From Phycisphaerales bacterium UBA6054 (GTDB lineage Bacteria; Planctomycetota; Phycisphaerae; Phycisphaerales; UBA1924), in assembly GCA_002429045.1 (NCBI GenBank), contig DIYM01000048.1:7191-50092 (forward strand): a stretch of DNA of 42,902 bases, in the 5' to 3' direction. The notes below the pieces were generated by a model, which made no database searches, was not told the origin of the DNA, and saw nothing but the letters and a program-made list of their open reading frames with translations. Positions within the stretch are counted from its first letter, which is position 1. The number at the start of each line of letters is the position of its first letter. The position numbers and the translations under genes are program-made. Shown in pieces: positions 7,396 to 15,354 of this stretch.

Positions 7396-9471
7396 ATGCC
7401 GCGGATCACGCTGCCGGATGGATCGGTCAAACAGTTCGAGAGCGCGGTCTCCGCGTTCGATGTCGCGATGTCGATCGGCGAGCGCCTGGCGCGCGCCTGC
7501 GTCGGCTGCAAGGTCGACGGCGAGGTCCGCGACCTGCACGCGCCCATCGACACCGACTGCCAACTCGTCCTGCTGACCCCGAAGACCCGCGACGGTGAGC
7601 ACGATCCCGATGCCCTCAACCTGCTGCGTCACTCGACCGCCCACGTCATGGCCGAGGCGATCCAGCGGATCGTGCCCGGCGCCCAGCTCGTCTACGGCCC
7701 GCCCCTCGACACCGGCTTCTACTACGACATCGCCTTCCCCGAGGACCGCCCGCTCAAGGAGGGCGACTTCGAGGCGATCGAGTCGGAGATGAAGAAGATC
7801 GTCAAAGACAACCGGCGGTTCACACGCTACGACCTCTCCCTCGACGAGGGCCTGGCCAAGCTGAAGGGCGAGGGCAGCAAATACAAGATCGACAACGCCG
7901 AGCAAGCGATCAAGGCCGGCGCGGACTCGCTGTCCTTCTACGCGACCGGTGAGCCCGGGAAGGACTGGGAGGATCTCTGCCGCGGACCGCACATCCCGAG
8001 CACCGGCAAGATCGGCGGATTCAAGATCATGTCGCTCGCGTCGTCCTACTGGCACGGCGATGAGAACTCCGACCGCCTGACCCGCGTCTACGGCACCGCG
8101 TTCTACGACAAGAAGGACCTCAAGGCACACCTCGAACGCCTGGAAGAAGCCAAGAAGCGCGACCACCGCGTGCTCGGCAAGAAGCTGCAGCTCTTCCACA
8201 TCGACGAGACCGTCGGGCAGGGGCTGATCCTGTGGACGCCACGCGGGTCGGTGATCCGCAAGGAGTTGCAGGACTGGATCGGGGGCGAGCTGCGCAAGAT
8301 GGGCTACTCCGACGTGTTCTGCCCCCACATCGGCAAGCTGGACCTCTACAAGACCTCCGGGCACTTCCCCTACTACGCCGACAGCCAGTTCGTGCCGGTG
8401 ATGGAGCGGGATTTCCTCAAGGGCGTCAGCGAGGACGGCTGCTCGTGCGCCGATCTCTCGAACATGATGGCCGACGGCGACATCGAGGGGTACCTCCTCA
8501 AGCCGATGAACTGCCCGCACCACATCAAGATCTACGACAGCCAGCCGCGGAGCTACCGCGACCTGCCGATCCGGCTCAGCGAGTTCGGGACCGTCTATAG
8601 ATGGGAGCAGTCGGGCGAGCTCAGCGGCATGACCCGCGTGCGTTGCTTCACCGTGGACGACGCCCACCTGTTCTGCCGCGAGGATCAGGTCGGCGACGAG
8701 GTGCGGGGCTGCCTCAAGCTCGTGAAGATCGCGTTCGAGACGCTGGGTCTCAAGGACTTCCGCGTCCGCGTCGGGCTGCGCGACCCCGACAGCACGAAGT
8801 ACGTCGGAGACCCCGCTGTCTGGGACAAGGCCGAGGCGGCGTGCAAGGAGGCCGCCGAGGAGCTCGGCGCAAAGGTCAGCCTCGAACCCGGCGAGGCCGC
8901 GTTCTACGGCCCAAAGATCGACTTCGTCGTCAAAGACGTCATCGGGCGCGAGTGGCAGCTCGGCACCGTCCAGGTCGACTACAACCTGCCCGAACGGTTC
9001 GATCTGAGCTACAACGGCGCGGACAACCAGAAACACCGCCCGGTCATGGTCCACCGCGCCCCGTTCGGGAGTCTCGAACGTTTCGTCGGGGTGCTGATCG
9101 AGCACTTCGCGGGGGTGTTCCCGCTCTGGCTGGCGCCCGAGCAGATCCGCGTGCTGCCCATCAGCGAGAAAACCAACGACTACGCCCAAGAAGTCGTGGC
9201 CCGGCTGACCGACGCGGGGCTCCGCGCGTCGATCGACACCTCGGACAGCCGCGTGCAGGGCAAGATCAAGGCGGGCGCGGAGATGAAGATCCCGTACCTG
9301 CTGGTGGTCGGCCCGCGCGACGCGGAGAACCGGGCCGTCTCGGTCCGCGCGTTCGGCGAAGAGAAAGACCTCGGGCAGATCGGGCTGGACGAGTTCATCG
9401 ACGCCGTAAGCGAGGAGCACACCTCGAAGGGCGTGACCACCGTCCGCGATCGCATGCCCGCGGGCGTCTAA
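7396..9471 (+). CDS. thrS: threonyl-tRNA synthetase
   Basis: Predicted 691-residue class II synthetase that charges tRNA-Thr. Domains in order: TGS (1-64, ITLPDGSVKQF), editing domain with the HxxxH pair H79/H83 in HSTAHVMAEAIQ, catalytic core with motif 2 (YRWEQSGELSGMTRVRCF) and motif 3 (HRAPFGSLERFVGVLIEH), and an anticodon-binding domain from about residue 585. Zinc ligands are visible: Cys373 in MNCPHH, the His in DDAHLF and the His in MVHRA. Oddly, about 20 residues (342-362) containing DGCSCADLSNMM are inserted just before the MNCPHH zinc loop. GAGAGGA precedes the ATG at 7396; an upstream extension in frame lacks conserved sequence. Confidence 0.97.
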   Translation: MPRITLPDGSVKQFESAVSAFDVAMSIGERLARACVGCKVDGEVRDLHAPIDTDCQLVLLTPKTRDGEHDPDALNLLRHSTAHVMAEAIQRIVPGAQLVYGPPLDTGFYYDIAFPEDRPLKEGDFEAIESEMKKIVKDNRRFTRYDLSLDEGLAKLKGEGSKYKIDNAEQAIKAGADSLSFYATGEPGKDWEDLCRGPHIPSTGKIGGFKIMSLASSYWHGDENSDRLTRVYGTAFYDKKDLKAHLERLEEAKKRDHRVLGKKLQLFHIDETVGQGLILWTPRGSVIRKELQDWIGGELRKMGYSDVFCPHIGKLDLYKTSGHFPYYADSQFVPVMERDFLKGVSEDGCSCADLSNMMADGDIEGYLLKPMNCPHHIKIYDSQPRSYRDLPIRLSEFGTVYRWEQSGELSGMTRVRCFTVDDAHLFCREDQVGDEVRGCLKLVKIAFETLGLKDFRVRVGLRDPDSTKYVGDPAVWDKAEAACKEAAEELGAKVSLEPGEAAFYGPKIDFVVKDVIGREWQLGTVQVDYNLPERFDLSYNGADNQKHRPVMVHRAPFGSLERFVGVLIEHFAGVFPLWLAPEQIRVLPISEKTNDYAQEVVARLTDAGLRASIDTSDSRVQGKIKAGAEMKIPYLLVVGPRDAENRAVSVRAFGEEKDLGQIGLDEFIDAVSEEHTSKGVTTVRDRMPAGV

Positions 9472-9475
9472 CTCC

Positions 9476-9541
9476 GTTCAATCCGGCCCGGTTCAGTCGG
9501 GCCCGGTTCAGTCCGGCTCAGTTCAGTCCGGCTCAGTTCAG
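9476..9541. repeat. 15-bp tandem repeat, about 4.4 copies
   Basis: Copies begin at 9476, 9491, 9506 and 9521 with a partial fifth copy at 9536. The unit is GTTCAGTCCGGCTCA; copies 3 and 4 are identical, copies 1 and 2 differ at two to four positions. The array fills the gap between thrS and the convergent hydrolase gene, and the hydrolase stop codon lies inside it. Confidence 0.9.
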
Positions 9542-10282
9542 ATGATCGGCGAACCACGCCGCGAGCGCGGGATCGCCAAACGCGTTGTCCCATGAGTTGT
9601 GATCGACTCCTGGGTACTCCGTGTATCTGACTTCCGCGCCGAGCGATTCGAGACCCGCGTGGAGTGCCCTGGACTCCGCCGCCGGGATGACGCTGTCATC
9701 AGACCCATGGAAGAGCCAGACGGGCATGCCCTTGAGCCGATCGACGGCGGCGATCACGCTCGGGTCCGTGACCTCCGCCCCGAACTCGCCCAGCAACTCG
9801 CGTCCCGGGCTGAAACGCCGGTCGACATAGCCGCACACCGGTGCGGCAGCCCGGAACCGTTCCGCGTGGTATCCGCCCAGCATGATCGTGCCGTGCCCGC
9901 CCTGGCTGAGCCCGGTGATCGCCAGCCGATCCGGGTCGTACAGCCCGTCACGGGCCGCCTCGTCGAGCATCGCGAGCACGGCCCGCTCGTGGTCCTCCCA
10001 CTCGGACTGATGCACCGGCTTCTGGGGCACGACGATGACGAACGGCCAGCGTCCGGGGTTGGCCTGGACCGCGGGCGGGAGCCCGACGGCCAGGTTGAGC
10101 TCACCGTCGGTGCCGCACTCCCCGTAGCCGTGCAGGAACAAAATCGCCGATCCCCCAGGCTCGACGTTGGCCGGGACCATCACCGACCAGGCATACTCCT
10201 GACCATCAACAGTCATACGGCGACCGATGATCTGGTGCGGGGGCGTGAGGCCGTTCTCAGCGGTCATGCTCTGTTCGGTCAT
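9533..10282 (-). CDS. alpha/beta hydrolase, esterase/depolymerase type
   Basis: Predicted 249-residue serine hydrolase. The nucleophile elbow is GLSQGG (Ser126), preceded by the oxyanion loop FLHGYGECG; Asp195 or Asp196 in HGSDDSVIP and His228 in GVDHNSWDN complete the triad. The order and spacing resemble the prolyl-oligopeptidase-like/PHB-depolymerase-like esterases (dienelactone hydrolase fold). The substrate cannot be told. Start is uncertain: ATG at 10282 is chosen; ATG at 10267 or 10327 are possible, the last giving a hydrophobic, signal-like N-terminus (MLSIPAALLCLPFF). None has a clear ribosome-binding site. It is divergent from the sulfotransferase-like gene at 10354, and its 3' end lies in the tandem repeat. 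Confidence 0.85.
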   Translation of the reverse strand: MTEQSMTAENGLTPPHQIIGRRMTVDGQEYAWSVMVPANVEPGGSAILFLHGYGECGTDGELNLAVGLPPAVQANPGRWPFVIVVPQKPVHQSEWEDHERAVLAMLDEAARDGLYDPDRLAITGLSQGGHGTIMLGGYHAERFRAAAPVCGYVDRRFSPGRELLGEFGAEVTDPSVIAAVDRLKGMPVWLFHGSDDSVIPAAESRALHAGLESLGAEVRYTEYPGVDHNSWDNAFGDPALAAWFADHLN

Positions 10283-10339
10283 CCGGAAAAAGGGGAGACA
10301 CAGCAGGGCGGCGGGTATAGACAACATCCCCGAAGTTTG

Positions 10340-10345
10340 TACCCT
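10340..10345 (+). promoter_or_regulatory. TANNNT box, possible leaderless promoter
   Basis: TACCCT ends eight bases before the GTG start at 10354, and no Shine-Dalgarno sequence intervenes. This matches six other starts in the window and fits a -10 element for a leaderless message. Confidence 0.35.
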
Positions 10346-10353
10346 GTCTGCCC

Positions 10354-11124
10354 GTGCCGAACAACCCCGATCCAACCGAGTTCGAACCGATCCGCATCGC
10401 GATGTGGTCCGGGCCGCGAAACATCTCGACCGCGCTGATGCGATCGTGGGGTTCGCGCCCCGACACCGCGGTTATCGACGAGCCGCTGTACGGGCACTAC
10501 CTCCGCTGGCTTCCCGATTACGCCCGGCGCGAGCACCCAGGATCAGACGAGACGATCGCGGGGATGGATTGCGACTGGCGATCGGTGACGAACAACCTGC
10601 TCGCCCCCGTTCCTGGCGGGAAACCCGTCTGGTACCAAAAGCACATGGCCCATCATCTCACGCCCGACATGGACCACGGCTGGATCTCGGGGCTGACCAA
10701 CTGTTTCTTGATCCGCGATCCCGCAGCGATGATCGCGAGCTTCGCGAAGGTCATCCCCAACCCGACCGCAGACGACCTCGGCCTGCCTCAGCAAGCCGAA
10801 CTGTTCGAGCGAGAGCGTGAACGCACGGGAGCAGTGCCCGCGGTGATCGACTCGGGCGATGTCCTCCGCGATCCCGAACGCGTGCTCTCGGCACTCTGCG
10901 AACGGATCGGCGTCGAGTTTGATGCCGCCATGCTCGAGTGGCAACCCGGCAAACGACCCACCGACGGCGTCTGGGCTCCGCACTGGTACGCACGCGTTGA
11001 ACAGTCCACCGGATTCGCCCCGCCGCGAAACGAGACGGCAGTAGTTCCGCATCGCTTGAGCGGCGTGCTCGACCGATGCCAACCGCTGTATGACCTGCTC
11101 GCACAACACCGAATCAGAGGCTGA
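10354..11124 (+). CDS. sulfotransferase-like (P-loop) protein
   Basis: Predicted 256-residue protein of the sulfotransferase superfamily. IAMWSGPRNISTALMRSW near residues 15-32 is the 5'-phosphosulfate-binding loop, and NCFLIRDPAAMIASFAK near residues 110-126 matches the 3'-phosphate-binding segment. The form SGPRNIST rather than RSGST marks a distinct subgroup. It is followed after three bases by a class IV aminotransferase-fold gene, so the two are surely co-translated. From memory, plant branched-chain aminotransferase-like proteins fuse these same two domains, which would support a joint function. Whether PAPS is the ligand is unknown. Start is GTG at 10354; the next ATG (10402) begins at the P-loop and would truncate the first strand. 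Confidence 0.8.
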   Translation: MPNNPDPTEFEPIRIAMWSGPRNISTALMRSWGSRPDTAVIDEPLYGHYLRWLPDYARREHPGSDETIAGMDCDWRSVTNNLLAPVPGGKPVWYQKHMAHHLTPDMDHGWISGLTNCFLIRDPAAMIASFAKVIPNPTADDLGLPQQAELFERERERTGAVPAVIDSGDVLRDPERVLSALCERIGVEFDAAMLEWQPGKRPTDGVWAPHWYARVEQSTGFAPPRNETAVVPHRLSGVLDRCQPLYDLLAQHRIRG

Positions 11125-11127
11125 CCC

Positions 11128-12072
11128 ATGCTCCAAACCTTCAACGAAGCCAACCGCGATCTGCTCGTGAACATCAACGGCGACCTGGTCCACCGGGACC
11201 AGGCCGGCATCAGCCCGTTCGACTCGGCCGTGCAGGGCGGCGACGCGGTCTGGGAGGGACTCCGGCTCTACAACGGCAAGATCTTCACGCTCGACGAGCA
11301 CCTCGAGCGACTGCGTCGCTCGGCTCGGGCCCTCGCGTTCACGCAGATCCCCACGCGTGACGAGATCGTCGCGGAGATCAAGAAGACCCTGGCCGCCAAC
11401 AGCATGACCGACGGCGTGCACATCCGCCTGACGCTCACACGCGGCGTCAAGGTCACCAGCGGCATGGACCCGCGCCTGAACCAGTCCGGCCCGACGCTCA
11501 TCGTGCTCGCCGAGCACAAACGCCCGGTGTACGACGACGCCCAGGGCGGCGAGGGCCTCAGCCTGATCACCAGCAGTGTCCGCCGGTTCCCGCCGGACTG
11601 CATGGACCCCAACATCCATCACAACAACCTGATCCAGTCGATCATGGCCAAGGTCGAAGCCAACGCCGCCGGCGCCGACGACGCGCTGATGCTCGACCAA
11701 CGCGGCTTCGTCGCCGAGACCAACGCGACGCACGTGTTCATCGTGAGCGAGCACCCCGCCCACGCCGGCAAGCCCGAGATGGTCGTCCAGACCCCCCGCA
11801 CCGTCGCATGCCCGGAGGGCATCACCCGCCAGTGCGTGCTCGACCTGTGCGCCGACAACAGCATCCCCTGCGTCGAGCGCGACATCAGCCTGACGCACGT
11901 CTACAACGCGGCCGAGTGCTTCACGACCGGCACGATGGGCGAGCTGAGCTGGGTCGGGCGCGTGGACGGGCGGCCCATCGGCGACGCGGCACCCGCGATG
12001 GGCCCGGTGACCCAACGACTCCGCGGGTTGTTTCGAGAACTGACCGATCGTGCCGGCGTTCAGGTTGTCTGA
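11128..12072 (+). CDS. class IV aminotransferase-fold protein lacking the PLP lysine
   Basis: Predicted 314-residue protein of the branched-chain/D-amino-acid aminotransferase fold. Family landmarks are clear: DSAVQGGDAVWEGLRLYNGK, the HLERLRRSA helix, ANAAGADDALMLD, GFVAETNATHVF, CPEGITRQCVLDLC and FTTGTMGELSWV. However, where the family has the Schiff-base lysine (typically KSLNYLNNVLAK), this protein reads IHHNNLIQSIMAK: His164 occupies the lysine position and the only nearby lysine, Lys175, belongs to the separate conserved AK. A normal PLP transaminase reaction is therefore doubtful. SD GAGG precedes the ATG, three bases after the sulfotransferase-like gene. The 3' end overlaps the convergent LOG gene by 13 bases. 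Confidence 0.85.
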   Translation: MLQTFNEANRDLLVNINGDLVHRDQAGISPFDSAVQGGDAVWEGLRLYNGKIFTLDEHLERLRRSARALAFTQIPTRDEIVAEIKKTLAANSMTDGVHIRLTLTRGVKVTSGMDPRLNQSGPTLIVLAEHKRPVYDDAQGGEGLSLITSSVRRFPPDCMDPNIHHNNLIQSIMAKVEANAAGADDALMLDQRGFVAETNATHVFIVSEHPAHAGKPEMVVQTPRTVACPEGITRQCVLDLCADNSIPCVERDISLTHVYNAAECFTTGTMGELSWVGRVDGRPIGDAAPAMGPVTQRLRGLFRELTDRAGVQVV

Positions 12073-12848
12073 TCTGGTTCGCTCGCTCCAGACTCACCGA
12101 GCACCCTGGCGGGCTTCATCGGCGTGCCCTTCGTGCCCGAGGACGCGATCCATCCGACCGCTTCGTCGATGTCATCGGTCATGCGGATCAGATCCGGATC
12201 GCCCGGCGAGATCACGCCCTCTTCGACCATCCGCGTGCGCACGAAGTTCATCGGGCGCTCCCAGAAGTCGCTGCCCATCACGATCATCGGGAATCGTTCG
12301 ATCTTGCCGGTCTGGATCAGCACCGCCGTCTCGAAGATCTCGTCCAGCGTGCCGAACCCGCCCGGCATCGCGATGAACGCGTCGGAGTACTTCACCAGCA
12401 TCACCTTGCGGACGAAGAAGTACCGGAACTCGACGAACTTGTCGAGGTACGGGTTGGGTTCCTGCTCCATCGGCAGTTGGATGTTGCAGCCGACGCTGAG
12501 CCCCCCCGCTTCCTTCGCGCCGCGGTTGGCGGCTTCCATGATGCCCGGCCCGCCGCCGGTCATGGTCGCCAGCCCCGCGTCGGCGAGCGCCGCCCCCATG
12601 TCGCGGGCGAGTTGGTAGTAGCGATGGTCCTCACCGAACCGCGCCGAGCCGAACACCGTGACCGTCGGCCCGAGGAAGTGCAACTGGCGGAACCCCCTGA
12701 TGAACTCGGCGAAGATCCGCCACGACCGGAACAGTTCTTCTCGGCGGAGCCTGGGGCCCTCCAGGAGGCGGTGCTCGTCCCCGCGGGGCGGGCGCTTGCC
12801 CCACGAATGGTGGGCGTTGCTCGTGCTCTCCCGATGGCGTTCCGTCAT
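12060..12848 (-). CDS. LOG family protein (nucleoside-monophosphate phosphoribohydrolase type)
   Basis: Predicted 262-residue Rossmann-fold protein of the LONELY GUY/lysine-decarboxylase-like family. TVFGSARF, MTGGGPGIMEAANRGA and the active-site block AMPGGFGTLDEIFE are diagnostic; the last corresponds to the PGGxGTxxE motif. LOG enzymes split adenosine-type monophosphates into base and ribose 5-phosphate, though many bacterial members are general nucleotide hydrolases. The N-terminal 45 residues are charged and not conserved, as in the longer TIGR00730-like forms. ATG at 12848 is chosen; an in-frame GTG at 12869 is an alternative. Neither has a ribosome-binding site. It converges with, and overlaps by 13 bases, the aminotransferase-fold gene. 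Confidence 0.88.
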   Translation of the reverse strand: MTERHRESTSNAHHSWGKRPPRGDEHRLLEGPRLRREELFRSWRIFAEFIRGFRQLHFLGPTVTVFGSARFGEDHRYYQLARDMGAALADAGLATMTGGGPGIMEAANRGAKEAGGLSVGCNIQLPMEQEPNPYLDKFVEFRYFFVRKVMLVKYSDAFIAMPGGFGTLDEIFETAVLIQTGKIERFPMIVMGSDFWERPMNFVRTRMVEEGVISPGDPDLIRMTDDIDEAVGWIASSGTKGTPMKPARVLGESGASEPDQTT

Positions 12849-12989
12849 CGGGGGTCTATCGGCACACACACCGCGGCCGCTCGAAACGCCCGCCCGGGGG
12901 GCGGATCGGGCCCATTGCTCCCCAAACCCCAGATGCGGGTATTCAGGGCCCTCATCTGGACACGGGCCCCGGGCCGATAAAGACTTGCG

Positions 12990-13850
12990 ATGCCGATGCT
13001 CGCCTGTGTTCTGATCACGACGCTCGCCGCCGCACCCTGGCCCGCCGAACCGCTCCGCCCGGCCGACGACGCCGCGCTGTCACCCCCGGCACAGACCGAT
13101 CTGATCGAACCCATGCGGACCGGGCGGGCCAGGCTCTCGCTGATGCGCGCCGACGGCGCCGAACTCGCGTGGGTCGAGGGCGACGTGAGCCTGCCCGAGT
13201 ACCGCCACGACTGGGTCCTGCCCGGGACGATCGAGTTCGCTCCGCGGGCGATCGACGCCGAAGCAGTCGACCCGTCCCTCCTCCCGCTGATTGAAGCCCC
13301 CGCGGATCCCCGGGACGGGCTGCGCCTCGTGATCGACCGGAGCACGTCGCTGAGCGACGGCGGCATCTCGGGCGCGCGCGGGGCGATCGGCAACGACGGC
13401 ATCATGCGCCTCTCCTCCATTGCCTCCGGCGAGGGCGAGTACGACTTCTACGACCTCAAGTTCGCGTGGGACGCGCTCGCCCCCGGGCCGCTGACGATCT
13501 CGCTGACCGGCGGGCTGAAAGCGATCGATGCGCGGATCGGCAAGGTCGTCGATCGGGGAGGCATCTCGACCTTCGAGGACGCGCGCGGCGTCGTCGCGGT
13601 CCCCATCATCGGCGGGGGCGTGTCCTGGCAGATCGATGACCACATCGCTCTCACCGGGAACGCCGTCACCCAGTCGTTCGGCGGGCAGGGCTCGGTCCTC
13701 GACATGTCCGCCGAGACAAGCATCCGCCTCTCGCCCAACATCGGGATCAGCGCCGGCTACCAGTTCATCCGGAGCGCCATCGAGGTCCAATCGCTCGGCG
13801 CCGAACTCGAACGAGACGGCGTGTACGCCCGGATCCGGATCGTCTTCTGA
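12990..13850 (+). CDS. exported beta-barrel-like protein
   Basis: Predicted 286-residue protein with a signal peptide (about residues 1-19, ACVLITTLAAAPWPA). The mature part is rich in alternating hydrophobic/polar strands, for example YDFYDLKFAWDALAPGPLTI, VSWQIDDHIALTGNAVTQSF and NIGISAGYQFIRSAIEV, and ends with VYARIRIVF, a terminal phenylalanine in a strand as in outer-membrane barrels. This suggests a small outer-membrane protein, but the first 100 residues look like a separate periplasmic segment. No family recognised. ATG at 12990 is used; a second ATG lies two codons later. No strong Shine-Dalgarno site is visible. Confidence 0.6.
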   Translation: MPMLACVLITTLAAAPWPAEPLRPADDAALSPPAQTDLIEPMRTGRARLSLMRADGAELAWVEGDVSLPEYRHDWVLPGTIEFAPRAIDAEAVDPSLLPLIEAPADPRDGLRLVIDRSTSLSDGGISGARGAIGNDGIMRLSSIASGEGEYDFYDLKFAWDALAPGPLTISLTGGLKAIDARIGKVVDRGGISTFEDARGVVAVPIIGGGVSWQIDDHIALTGNAVTQSFGGQGSVLDMSAETSIRLSPNIGISAGYQFIRSAIEVQSLGAELERDGVYARIRIVF

Positions 13851-13865
13851 ACCGCCCCGGCAGGC

Positions 13866-15077
13866 TCAGACCGCGGCGCGCTGCGACATCAATCCGACCA
13901 GCGTGTCCAACCCCTGCGCGAGCTTGGCCGGATCGGTCGCGTAGCTGATCCGGAAATGCGTGTCCTTGCTCGAGAACACCCCGCCGTTGACGACGAGCAC
14001 GCCGTGCCCCGCCGCGAGCTCGGTGAACTGCTCACCGGTCATCCCGAGATGCTCGGGGACCTTGACCCACGCGTAGAACGCACCGCCCGGCGGCGCGATG
14101 TGCGTCAGCCCCCCCAGCCTCTCCACGATCATGTCGCGCCGCTTCTGGTACTCGAGCACGACCGGGTCCATGTCCGCGTCGAAGCACGCGGCCGCCCCGT
14201 GCTGGAGCGGCGTCGGTGCGCACACGAACGTGTACTGATGGAACTTGACCATCGCCTCGACGAGCCATCCCGGCCCCGCCGCATAGCCCAGCCGCCAACC
14301 GGTGCATCCGAACGTCTTGCCGAACCCGCGGATCAGCAGCACCGTGTCCTCCGCCCCCGGCAACCGCGCCGGGCTCGGACACCGCCTGATCGCCGGGTCG
14401 CCCGCACAAGCGTCCGTGCGAGATTCCGGGAACGCGAACGCGTCGTAGATCTCGTCGCTGAGCAGGACCACGCCCCTGGACCGGCACAGATCGAGCAGAT
14501 CGGCGCACGTCCGCTTGCTCGCGACGACCCCGTTGGGGTTCGCCGGGGTGTTGAACAGAACGAACCGGGTCCTCGATGTGATCAGCGGCTCGACACGCTC
14601 GGCGGTCATCTCCCCGTCCTCGCCCGTATCGCACAGGACCGCGCTCGCCCCGCACATCGTCGCCAGTTCGGGATAGCTCACGAAGTACGGATCCGGGATG
14701 ATGCACTCATCGCCGGGGTCCAGCAACGCCAGATACGCCAGCGTCAACGCCCCGCTTGTTCCCGTTGTCGCAAGGACACCGGGCCCATCGGGATCTCCGA
14801 ACGACCAGCCAAGGTCCCGGGCCAGATCTTGCCGGATGCGATCGAGCAGGTGGGGGTCGCCCGCGTTTGGGCTGTACCCATTGCGTCCGCTCTGGATGGC
14901 ATCGACCGCCGCCCGCTGCACGTTCTCAGGAACCGCGAAGTCGGGCTGCCCGATGGTCAGATTCACGGCGTCGGGCATCGTCGCCGCCCGCTGAAGGATC
15001 CGGCGGATGCCGGAGGCGCGCAACGAGCCGGCGCGTCGGGAAGGGCCTGACGCGCCGCGGCGGGGTTCATCGCTCAT
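13866..15077 (-). CDS. class I/II aminotransferase (aspartate aminotransferase-like)
   Basis: Predicted 403-residue PLP enzyme of fold type I. Motifs in order: AVNLTIGQPDFAVPENV, YSPNAGDPHLLDRI, TTGTSGALTLAYLALLDPGD, the DPYFVSYPEL substrate segment, NTPANPNGVV, LSDEIYDAF with the pyridine-nitrogen aspartate, and RGFGKTFGCTGWRLGY with the Schiff-base lysine and phosphate-binding residues. FRISYATD holds the substrate carboxylate arginine. The profile fits the AspC/Ib subgroup; the amino acid substrate is not certain. GGAG precedes the ATG at 15077. It is downstream of the small basic protein gene on the same strand with 36 bases between. Confidence 0.92.
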   Translation of the reverse strand: MSDEPRRGASGPSRRAGSLRASGIRRILQRAATMPDAVNLTIGQPDFAVPENVQRAAVDAIQSGRNGYSPNAGDPHLLDRIRQDLARDLGWSFGDPDGPGVLATTGTSGALTLAYLALLDPGDECIIPDPYFVSYPELATMCGASAVLCDTGEDGEMTAERVEPLITSRTRFVLFNTPANPNGVVASKRTCADLLDLCRSRGVVLLSDEIYDAFAFPESRTDACAGDPAIRRCPSPARLPGAEDTVLLIRGFGKTFGCTGWRLGYAAGPGWLVEAMVKFHQYTFVCAPTPLQHGAAACFDADMDPVVLEYQKRRDMIVERLGGLTHIAPPGGAFYAWVKVPEHLGMTGEQFTELAAGHGVLVVNGGVFSSKDTHFRISYATDPAKLAQGLDTLVGLMSQRAAV

Positions 15078-15113
15078 GGTGATCTCCGGACGACCTTCCG
15101 AACGCTGCCCGTC

Positions 15114-15275
15114 TCAGGACTCGCGGACCTTGGTCTTGGGCAGCCCCAGCGCGCCCTTCTCGCCGCCGTCGTGACGCTTCTCTTCTTTCAGAGCCTCCAC
15201 ACGCTCGTGACGCTTCATCACGGTGCGCTTGGTGGTCAGGCTGCCTTCGGTCTTCAGCGAACGGTCGATGCTCAT
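15114..15275 (-). CDS. small basic protein (PVC-group, ribosome-associated type)
   Basis: Predicted 53-residue protein beginning MSIDRSLKTEGSLTTKRTVM and continuing with KRHERVEALKEEKRHDGGEK, ending PKTKVRES. The MSIDxSL start, the KR(T/N)V-KR-ERVE core and the small size match the 'small basic protein' family found in Chlamydiae, Verrucomicrobia and Planctomycetes (TIGR04137, as I recall), reported as ribosome-associated. It is rich in Lys/Arg, with no cysteines. CCCGGAG precedes the ATG at 15275. It sits between a SPOR-like protein and an aminotransferase, all on the minus strand. Its presence is one of the better taxonomic hints in the window. Confidence 0.88.
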   Translation of the reverse strand: MSIDRSLKTEGSLTTKRTVMKRHERVEALKEEKRHDGGEKGALGLPKTKVRES

Positions 15276-15354
15276 GTCCGGCTCCGGGTCGAAGCGGGCA
15301 TCGCCCGCGGGTGCTGTCGGGTCTCACTGTCGAACGGGACGCTCTGGCGCCCGA

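Noticed and set aside
7342..9420. A 692-codon open frame on the minus strand over thrS
   Set aside because: thrS is unambiguous on the plus strand. The antisense frame shows no motif and has the composition of a GC-driven shadow.
9476..9541. CRISPR array
   Set aside because: The units are 15 bases long and directly joined without spacers, and no cas genes are present; it is a simple tandem repeat.
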